Origin: Candidatus Magasanikbacteria bacterium RIFCSPHIGHO2_01_FULL_41_23
GTDB lineage: Bacteria > Patescibacteria > ABY1 > Magasanikbacterales > UBA922
Length of the DNA: 27,411 bases
Assembly (NCBI GenBank): GCA_001782805.1
Contig: MFPT01000013.1
Coordinates: 1-27,411 of the forward strand
Direction: 5' to 3'
Part shown: piece by piece, positions 22,993 through 27,411 of the stretch
Layout of the letters: each line of letters begins with the position of its first letter
Position numbering within the stretch: the stretch's first letter is position 1
Notes under the pieces: model-generated
Told to the model about the DNA's origin: nothing
Database searches by the model: none
What the model saw: only the letters and a program-made list of their open reading frames with translations
Position numbers and translations under genes: made by a program

Positions 22993-23021
22993 GCCGTCCA
23001 TATTTTATGTACGGCTTTTTT
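22993..23021 (+). terminator. Terminator of the microprotein unit
   Basis: GCCGT (22993-22997) pairs with ACGGC (23011-23015), with an inner CAT/ATG, followed by six T residues (23016-23021). A classic intrinsic terminator. Confidence 0.85.
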
Positions 23022-23027
23022 ATTAGT

Positions 23028-23055
23028 TTGGTATTTGTTTAAAGTAGTGTATACT
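23028..23055 (+). promoter_or_regulatory. Promoter of the VIT-family gene
   Basis: TTGGTA (23028-23033), a 16-bp spacer and TATACT (23050-23055). The -10 ends 8 nt before the ATG, so the transcript would be leaderless or nearly so. The -10 sits in TAGTGTATAC (23045-23054), a partial match to the dispersed motif. Confidence 0.6.
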
Positions 23056-23063
23056 TTTGTTGT

Positions 23064-23798
23064 ATGTACAGATATAACAGCGAGTATATTCATCATCAAA
23101 ATGGTTTAAGTAGCGCGCTTATTCGCGAGCTGGTTTTTGGAATGGAAGATGGGATGGTTTCCACACTAGGAGCGATTACTGGGATCGCTATCAGTACGCA
23201 AAATCATTTTTTTGTGATTTTGTCCGGCTGTGTTATTATTTCTGTGGAATCAATTTCCATGGCTGTTGGGTCTTACTTGTCAAATAAATCAGAGCAGGCA
23301 ATTGACGAGCGTATAATTGAAGAAGAGCGAGAGGAGATTCAAAAATATCCAGACGAAGAAAAAATTGAGATGGTGGATTTGTTTGTAAAAGATGGTTGGT
23401 CTCGTGAATTGGCACAGACTATGGCGCATGAAACCGGGAAAAATAAGGATCTAATGCTTAAGGAAATGGCCTATCGTGAGCTTAATCTAATTCCCGGTAT
23501 GCATGAGCCGGCAGTTAAAAAAGGAATTATCATGGGAACTTCTTATGTGGTAGGAGGGCTTGTGCCGCTTGTGCCATTTTTGTTTTTTAATGTTATTAGT
23601 GGACTTTTTGTAGCAATTCCACTTACAATTTTTGGACTTTTTTTATTAGGAGTGTATACAACACAGTACTCAAAACGTCGTTGGTGGAAAGCAGGTTTGG
23701 AAATGATGGGATTGGCAACAGTTGCTGCATTAGTAGGATATGGTGTGGGTCAGGCAGTTGATTTTTTCAATTTCCAGATGCGTCTGCCCACCAACTGA
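23064..23798 (+). CDS. VIT1/CCC1-family Fe2+/Mn2+ transporter
   Basis: A 244-residue membrane protein of the vacuolar iron transporter family, proton-coupled exporters of Fe2+ and Mn2+. The first helix region carries VFGMEDGMVSTLGAITGIA, the family signature with charged residues inside the membrane. A second helix ends ESISMAVGSYLSNKSE. A Glu-rich cytoplasmic helical domain (about 80-150, with EEEREEIQKYPDEEK and MAHETGKNKDLML) matches the metal-binding domain of VIT1. Three further helices follow (GLVPLVPFLFF, LTIFGLFLLGVY, ATVAALVGYGVG). It may serve in iron or manganese detoxification. The last 49 bp overlap the convergent methyltransferase gene. Confidence 0.88.
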   Translation: MYRYNSEYIHHQNGLSSALIRELVFGMEDGMVSTLGAITGIAISTQNHFFVILSGCVIISVESISMAVGSYLSNKSEQAIDERIIEEEREEIQKYPDEEKIEMVDLFVKDGWSRELAQTMAHETGKNKDLMLKEMAYRELNLIPGMHEPAVKKGIIMGTSYVVGGLVPLVPFLFFNVISGLFVAIPLTIFGLFLLGVYTTQYSKRRWWKAGLEMMGLATVAALVGYGVGQAVDFFNFQMRLPTN

Positions 23799-24895
23799 CC
23801 GGGACGCGCATAGAAAAGCGACTCTTCATTTTTGGAAAAAGGAATAATTTGGAATCCTATTTTTTTTATCATTGAAAGACAATCGACAGTAATCCAGTCA
23901 TTTTTAAATTTAAATTCAGGAATTACAAAGATAACTATTCCGTCTGGCTTGAGAATTTTTTGAAATGAGCCAAAGGTTTGGGTATATAATTCTTTTAATT
24001 CTTGAGTTTGTGTCATGAGGTAGGGTTTTGTTTCGTGGCCACGGAGAGGTTTGCCAAGGTAAGGTTCGGTGATAATTGCGTCGATACTTTTGTGTGGTAA
24101 AGTAGTTTGTAAATCGGTGGCACTAGCCAGGAAAATTTTAGGAGAAACAAAAATATTTTTTTGTTTTTTTAACCAATCTATATTTTTTTTCGTGTCAGCA
24201 ATGGCTTGGGTTGAAATATCTGAACCAAAAATATTCTCGTAACCGAGATCGAGTGCTTCCAAAAGAATGGTGCCTGAACCACAAAAGGGATCGAGAATGG
24301 TAACCTGTTTTTGTTTAGTTTCGCTGATATAAGCTAAATTTATTAGAATGCGAGCTAATTTTGGTGGAAGCATACCACTTTTAGCATCGCTTTGCGGACG
24401 ACCATAATCACGTTCAGAAAATTCTTCAATTGGTTGGATTGCACGAGTGATGTATACACTATTGTATACAATCGTAATATCTGATTCGGTTTTTACTAAG
24501 TCGTTGTGTAGAATCGTGGCAGTATTTTTGGGAGTAATATATCGTACCGTACGATCATGCTCTTTTAATTTTTTTTTAACGGCAATGGCTAGTCGCTCAG
24601 CGTTTAATCCGGAAATTGAAAAATTGATTTTACCAGCTGGAATTGTAGTATTTAAATAATCAGCAATAGTATTTTCTTTAAGATCAGGTAATTCCAAGTT
24701 TTCGATTATTTTTATAGTTCCACCAAGAATTTTAATAAATTTGATAGGGGAGAATGCTGCTTTAATTTCTAAAAAAAGAAATTGTCCATAATCCGGTAAT
24801 ATTTTGTATACAATAGTGTACACATTTAATACTGAAAAAATTTCAGCGCGTGAAATATGTGGTTGATGGCCAAGTTGAAAAGCAAATACAGGCAT
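23750..24895 (-). CDS. Trm11/TrmG10-like RNA (guanine-N2) methyltransferase
   Basis: A 381-residue protein resembling COG1041 enzymes, which methylate guanine-10 in tRNA in archaea and eukaryotes. The N-terminal half (about 1-150) may contain a THUMP-like RNA-binding region. The C-terminal half is a Rossmann methyltransferase: RDYGRPQSDAKSGMLPPKLARI leads to SAM motif I DPFCGSGTILLEALD, then GSDIS (motif II), and the catalytic segment ITEPYLGKP, where the usual DPPY is TEPY. The ATG at 24895 is preferred over 24937. Two copies of the dispersed motif fall inside the gene in opposite orientation. Substrate is inferred from family resemblance only. Confidence 0.8.
   Translation of the reverse strand: MPVFAFQLGHQPHISRAEIFSVLNVYTIVYKILPDYGQFLFLEIKAAFSPIKFIKILGGTIKIIENLELPDLKENTIADYLNTTIPAGKINFSISGLNAERLAIAVKKKLKEHDRTVRYITPKNTATILHNDLVKTESDITIVYNSVYITRAIQPIEEFSERDYGRPQSDAKSGMLPPKLARILINLAYISETKQKQVTILDPFCGSGTILLEALDLGYENIFGSDISTQAIADTKKNIDWLKKQKNIFVSPKIFLASATDLQTTLPHKSIDAIITEPYLGKPLRGHETKPYLMTQTQELKELYTQTFGSFQKILKPDGIVIFVIPEFKFKNDWITVDCLSMIKKIGFQIIPFSKNEESLFYARPGQLVGRRIWKLKKSTA
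24451..24470 (-). repeat. Dispersed motif copy 4 (inside the methyltransferase gene)
   Basis: The minus strand reads TGTATACAATAGTGTATACA, the most symmetrical copy: two TGTATACA palindromes spaced by ATAG. Core at 24455-24466. Confidence 0.85.
24805..24823 (+). repeat. Dispersed motif copy 5 (inside the methyltransferase gene)
   Basis: Reads TGTATACAATAGTGTACAC, identical to the reverse complement of copy 1, with identity continuing for CATTTA-type flank to 24 bases. Core at 24809-24820. Confidence 0.85.
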
Positions 24896-24953
24896 ATATG
24901 ATTTGCAAATAAAACGGTATCGATATTTTAAGCGCACGATAATAATGTGGGGA

Positions 24954-24997
24954 GACGACGCGAGCAGAACCGGCAGTGGCCGATTGCTCGCGTCGTC
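24954..24997. repeat. GC-rich inverted repeat at the island edge
   Basis: Arms of 13 bp (24954-24966, 24985-24997) are perfect reverse complements, with CGGC/GCCG (24971-24974 with 24979-24982) nested inside. No T run follows on either strand, so it is not a typical intrinsic terminator. It lies downstream of the minus-strand small gene. Confidence 0.8.
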
Positions 24998-25057
24998 AGA
25001 GGAGGGCGTTGGTGGGGTGTGTGTGAAAGGAGATTTGGTGGGTGTGAATCTCAGCTC

Positions 25058-25273
25058 TCAGCCTCGGGCGATGAAGGCGTCGAGGACGAGCCATGCCGTC
25101 AGCAGGGCGCCGACGAAGATGATGAGAGGGATCCAGCTGAGTGAATCAGCCGGCTCGAAACCATCCTCGTCGATCGTCGTCGGGGGCGGCGGGAGACAGC
25201 CACTGCCCGTCTTCTCGTACGCCTCTGCCACGCTGAGGTGGCGCTGTCCTTGGGGAAAATGGGAACTTCTCAT
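25058..25273 (-). CDS. Small single-TM membrane protein in the GC-rich island
   Basis: A 71-residue reading frame with GC-rich codons throughout. Residues 1-47 are polar and proline-containing (MRSSHFPQGQ, then GCLPPPPTT and an acidic DEDGFEPADS). Residues 48-67 form one membrane helix (WIPLIIFVGALLTAWLVLDA), ending with FIARG. The ATG at 25273 is chosen because GCGAGGAG lies 9 nt upstream, a far better Shine-Dalgarno site than most genes in this window have; a longer frame to 25303 exists. A -35 TTGACA and weak -10 TACCAT lie upstream at the island edge. I do not recognise the family. The opposite-strand frame is longer but has no protein-like features. Confidence 0.6.
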   Translation of the reverse strand: MRSSHFPQGQRHLSVAEAYEKTGSGCLPPPPTTIDEDGFEPADSLSWIPLIIFVGALLTAWLVLDAFIARG

Positions 25274-25320
25274 GATCGTTGCTCCTCGCAATCTTTGCAG
25301 CATGAGTGCCGCTTCCGCAT

Positions 25321-25349
25321 ATGGTAAGAATTATCAGTGGAAATGTCAA
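25321..25349 (-). promoter_or_regulatory. Possible promoter of the GC-island gene
   Basis: On the minus strand TTGACA (25349-25344), a 17-bp spacer and TACCAT (25326-25321). It straddles the boundary between AT-rich flank and GC-rich island. Confidence 0.4.
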
Positions 25350-25386
25350 TAAAATATGTGCAAATATGGTACAATTAAAAATTATT

Positions 25387-25758
25387 ATGGATATTCAGTT
25401 GAATAAAATCGGACAAACGAGTTATTTGGCTTGTCGAGCGCGAGCGCGGCAATTGGTTATGATGCGCTTACGAATATATAAAGAGGCTTATCAAAAATCT
25501 TTTGTCCGTGTTAGTATTAAAGATATGCGTTCACGCTGGGGAAGTTGTTCAAGTAAAAAGAATTTGAATTTTAATTATCGGGTACTTTTTTTACCAATTG
25601 AATTGGTTGATTATATTATTGTACACGAACTGTGTCATTTGGAAGAAATGAATCATAGTAAAAGATTTTGGCGGCTGGTCAGCCAAACAATACCAAAGTA
25701 TAGACATCTGATTTTGACGTTGCGTCGGTTGGAACGACAAATGTTTTTAAAGAAATAA
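25387..25758 (+). CDS. Short YgjP/DUF45-like zinc metallopeptidase
   Basis: A 123-residue protein matching the C-terminal catalytic half of YgjP-like (DUF45/M48-related) metallopeptidases. Visible are RWGSCSSKKNLNFNYRVLFLPIELVDYIIVHELCHLEEMNHSKRFW in order, in which HELCH (about residues 81-85) gives two zinc ligands and the catalytic Glu, and H92 in NHSKRFW the third. YgjP proteins of other bacteria are usually above 200 residues with an N-terminal beta domain; here that part is absent. Upstream lies the GC-rich island, so the gene may have been truncated or may simply be a short variant. An extended -10 TGGTACAAT (-10 at 25370-25375) ends 11 nt before the ATG. Confidence 0.82.
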   Translation: MDIQLNKIGQTSYLACRARARQLVMMRLRIYKEAYQKSFVRVSIKDMRSRWGSCSSKKNLNFNYRVLFLPIELVDYIIVHELCHLEEMNHSKRFWRLVSQTIPKYRHLILTLRRLERQMFLKK

Positions 25759-25763
25759 GAAGG

Positions 25764-25772
25764 TGTGGATAA
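25764..25772 (-). promoter_or_regulatory. Isolated perfect DnaA box
   Basis: TGTGGATAA, identical to the strongest boxes at oriC, lies 5 bp after the YgjP-like stop and about 90 bp before the nuclease gene, some 15 kb from oriC. Confidence 0.5.
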
Positions 25773-25783
25773 GTTAAGAAGAT

Positions 25784-25798
25784 TTAAGGATTCCTTAA
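25784..25798. promoter_or_regulatory. 15-bp dyad upstream of the nuclease gene
   Basis: TTAAGGA-T-TCCTTAA is a perfect dyad with a single central base. It is followed by TACACT (25812-25817), a possible -10. Candidate operator. Confidence 0.4.
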
Positions 25799-25861
25799 TG
25801 TCCTTTGTGCTACACTAAGAAAAGGAAAAGAAATGGAGAGGAAAAAGAAAGAAAGAAAACT

Positions 25862-26731
25862 ATGTCAGTTGATAAGTACAAAGCCTTGTGGGTTTCGCAT
25901 ACTTCAATCAGTGATTTTTTGGCCTGTCCGCGATCATATTATTTGCGGCACATATACCGAAATCCCAAAAATCGGCATAAGATAAAAATAATGTCGCCGG
26001 CTTTGGCTTTGGGTCAAGTTGTTCATGAAGTACTGGAGTCATTATCTGTTCTGCCAAAAAGCGCCAGATTTTTGGAACCGATAATGGATAAATATGAAAC
26101 AGCTTGGGAAAAAGTAACCGGAAAAAAAGGAGGATTTTTTGACCGCGACACTGAATATCAGTATCAAGAACGGGGTCGGGCAATGATTCGGAATGTAAAA
26201 GAAAATCCCGGGTCGATAATGCGCTCCGCGGTCAAGATCAAAGAAGATTTGCCGTATTTTTGGTTATCAGAAGAGGAGGGAATTATATTGTGCGGTAAAA
26301 TTGATTGGTTGGAATATCTCCCAGACATTGATTCGGTACACATAATTGATTTTAAAACCGGAAAACAAGAAGAAGATCCAAATTCCTTGCAATTGCCGAT
26401 TTATTATCTTTTGGTGCATTATTGTCAGGCTCGCCAAGTTACCAAGGCCAGTTATTGGTATTTGGGCTATGACGCCGAGCCGGTTGAGCGTGCTTTACCT
26501 AGTTTGGAAGAGGCAAAAACAAGAATAGTAACCATTGCTCGTCAAATTAAGTTAGCTCGACAGTTGGAACGGCTAAGCTGTTCACACAATGGCTGTTGGA
26601 ATTGTTTGCCGTTTGAAGAAGTAGTGGCCGGCCGAGCCGAATTGGTGGGAGAAGATGACTTTGGAGCAGATGTTTTTATTTTGCCGCCAAAAAACCCGCA
26701 ACCAATATCGACCGAAAGCATAATTTTATAA
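25862..26731 (+). CDS. PD-(D/E)XK nuclease of the RecB/Cas4/AddB type with probable Fe-S cluster
   Basis: A 289-residue single-domain nuclease. The order of motifs is that of RecB-like nucleases: SHTSISDFLACPRSYYLRH at the N terminus, GQVVHEVLES (the GxxxHxxLE box), GKIDWLEY carrying the first catalytic Asp, HIIDFKTGK (the D-x-K core) and QLPIYYLL (the QxxxY box). A cysteine near residue 21 (LACPRS) plus C-x4-C-x2-C near the C terminus (CSHNGCWNC) reproduces the four-Cys 4Fe-4S pattern of Cas4, AddB and Dna2. No CRISPR array or helicase gene is adjacent, so a stand-alone DNA repair or processing role is more likely than adaptation. The ATG at 25862 is chosen over an upstream start at 25805 that would add a Lys-rich tail. 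Confidence 0.85.
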   Translation: MSVDKYKALWVSHTSISDFLACPRSYYLRHIYRNPKNRHKIKIMSPALALGQVVHEVLESLSVLPKSARFLEPIMDKYETAWEKVTGKKGGFFDRDTEYQYQERGRAMIRNVKENPGSIMRSAVKIKEDLPYFWLSEEEGIILCGKIDWLEYLPDIDSVHIIDFKTGKQEEDPNSLQLPIYYLLVHYCQARQVTKASYWYLGYDAEPVERALPSLEEAKTRIVTIARQIKLARQLERLSCSHNGCWNCLPFEEVVAGRAELVGEDDFGADVFILPPKNPQPISTESIIL

Positions 26732-26759
26732 TCCAAAGGATTTAGGGAAATAGGAGTAC

Positions 26760-26788
26760 TTGACAGGAAAAGAACTCATTGCTATAGT
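26760..26788 (+). promoter_or_regulatory. Promoter of rpsF
   Basis: TTGACA (26760-26765), a 17-bp spacer and TATAGT (26783-26788), with TGC directly before the -10 (extended -10). The leader to the ATG is about 32 nt. Confidence 0.85.
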
Positions 26789-26826
26789 AGCGACGATTTT
26801 CTTATCCTTTATTTTTTTGGGTATCT

Positions 26827-27324
26827 ATGCCAAATTACGAAATTTTGGTGGTATTGCCGGGCACATTGACCGAAGCAGAAGCTGTTCCAATTGGGGAAAC
26901 AGTTAAAGAAACTATTGGACGATTGGGTGTGGCCACTGTTGTTTTGTATGATATGGGCAAAAGTCGTTTGGCCTATCCGATAAAACACATTCGTTATGGT
27001 TATTTTTACATTGTGCAATTTTCAGCCGAGGCCAATCAGGTACAAGACATTGAACGCAAAGTTCGATTGATTAATAATATCTTGCGTTTGGTTTTACGGG
27101 TGAATAATTCCACAAACTCAACGTTGGATATATCCAAGCTCACTCTGACTCCACTGGCTAATGTAGTGAGTTTGGATGAAACTCCTGGACCGGTACGGGA
27201 GATGCGCCGTGAAGCACCGATAAAGCCAAAGACTGAAACAATTTCAGCGGCTCTGCCCGTGAGCATGGAAGAAATTGAAGAAAAGTTGGATCAAATTTTA
27301 GAAAAAGATTTAGAAAAAGTTTAG
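26827..27324 (+). CDS. rpsF: 30S ribosomal protein bS6
   Basis: bS6 binds 16S rRNA with bS18 on the platform of the small subunit. The 165-residue protein has the family fold: MPNYEILVVLPG, the helix with ETVKETIGRLG, the strand with KSRLAYPIKHIRYGYFYIVQF, and the final strand LRLVLRVNN. The first 100 residues match the usual core; the remaining 65 form a charged extension, ending EEKLDQILEKDLEKV, longer than in E. coli (about 131 residues in total). It has a strong promoter of its own. ssb and rpsR usually follow rpsF, but the window ends before any such gene can be confirmed. Confidence 0.93.
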   Translation: MPNYEILVVLPGTLTEAEAVPIGETVKETIGRLGVATVVLYDMGKSRLAYPIKHIRYGYFYIVQFSAEANQVQDIERKVRLINNILRLVLRVNNSTNSTLDISKLTLTPLANVVSLDETPGPVREMRREAPIKPKTETISAALPVSMEEIEEKLDQILEKDLEKV

Positions 27325-27411
27325 GACATTAAGTGTAAATTAAACTAGCGTTGTATACAGTCATGAAGTAAAATAATCATACTTCTAACTGTACCAACTA
27401 TGGTAATACAT

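Larger units (their letters stand above)
24946..25320. other. GC-rich island, probably foreign
   Basis: Hand count over 24961-25320 gives 220 G+C of 360 (61%); sampled flanking blocks give 25% (24781-24840) and 35% (25381-25440). The edges are abrupt, near 24946 and 25320. The left end carries a 13-bp perfect inverted repeat, GACGACGCGAGCA (24954-24966) with TGCTCGCGTCGTC (24985-24997), with an inner CGGC/GCCG. One small gene lies inside on the minus strand. No transposase or integrase is visible. It could be recent transfer, a mobile cassette or an assembly artefact. Confidence 0.8.

Noticed and set aside
20547..24823. The repeated motif as canonical parS
   Set aside because: The sequence does not resemble TGTTTCACGTGAAACA, and no parA/parB genes lie nearby.
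20547..24823. CRISPR array
   Set aside because: The spacing between copies is irregular (271 to 1935 bp), orientation varies, copies lie inside genes, and no cas operon is present.
24896..24937. Longer N terminus for the methyltransferase
   Set aside because: The additional 14 residues are basic and lack family support; the ATG at 24895 is sufficient. The choice remains uncertain.
24903..25352. Plus-strand open frame of 149 codons across the GC-rich island
   Set aside because: It has no recognisable domain, membrane segment or Shine-Dalgarno site and is antisense to a frame that has a TM helix, a good ribosome binding site and a promoter. Long antisense frames are expected in GC-rich DNA.
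27325..27411. Start of ssb or rpsR after rpsF
   Set aside because: The tail contains a TTGTATACAG stretch and a late ATG, but too little sequence remains to support a gene or promoter.

Overview
The window reads as a chromosomal segment of an AT-rich bacterium with a small, streamlined gene set, most likely a member of the Patescibacteria/CPR (Parcubacteria-like). This placement is inferred from the short proteins, the sparse Shine-Dalgarno sites, the tRNA genes without an encoded CCA, and a peptidoglycan and replication gene set without biosynthetic operons. TGA is used as a stop (lspA, rnpA, yidD, tig, rmuC), so the recoded Gracilibacteria/Absconditabacteria are unlikely. No 16S gene is present to settle the question.

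Layout. 1-2.6 kb: a DksA/TraR zinc-finger regulator, lspA and comM on the plus strand. 2.6-7.7 kb: a cell-envelope block with a LysM/M23 peptidase, tRNA-Cys, a class A penicillin-binding protein and a secreted 3D-domain protein. 7.7-11.5 kb: the origin neighbourhood in classic order, dnaN-dnaA on the minus strand and rpmH-rnpA-yidD diverging on the plus strand. DnaA boxes lie both upstream of dnaA and between dnaA and dnaN, so a bipartite oriC is likely. 11.5-19.9 kb: tig, polA, a DoxX/NDH-2 pair, holA, rpsT and rmuC.

19.9-25.4 kb is the unusual part. It holds three tRNA genes (Arg-CCU, Ala-CGC, Ala-GGC), a gene-free stretch of about 0.7 kb containing a 175-bp near-symmetrical foldback and further hairpins behind a plausible promoter, ychF, a DUF2231 membrane protein, and a 36-residue single-TM microprotein with a perfect sigma70-type promoter and its own terminator. 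A VIT/CCC1 metal transporter and a Trm11/TrmG10-like RNA methyltransferase follow. A 12-bp motif (TACAATAGTGTA), flanked by TGTATACA-like arms, occurs five times between 20.5 and 24.8 kb, inside genes and between them, and I see it nowhere else in the window. Next comes a GC-rich island of about 0.37 kb (61% G+C by hand count over 24961-25320, against 25-35% in sampled flanks). It encodes a small membrane protein with a clear Shine-Dalgarno site and looks foreign.

25.4-27.4 kb: a short YgjP-like metallopeptidase, a Cas4/AddB-like PD-(D/E)XK nuclease with a probable Fe-S cysteine set, and rpsF behind a strong promoter.

Functionally most of the window is housekeeping: replication initiation and clamp (dnaA, dnaN, holA, polA), translation and folding (rpmH, rnpA, rpsT, rpsF, tig, tRNAs), and envelope growth (PBP1A, M23, 3D protein, LspA, YidD). 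Several promoters place the -10 box only 8-11 nt from the start codon, which points to leaderless mRNAs. The best candidates for something undescribed are the structured non-coding locus at 20.5-21.0 kb, the dispersed motif, the microprotein and the GC-rich island.
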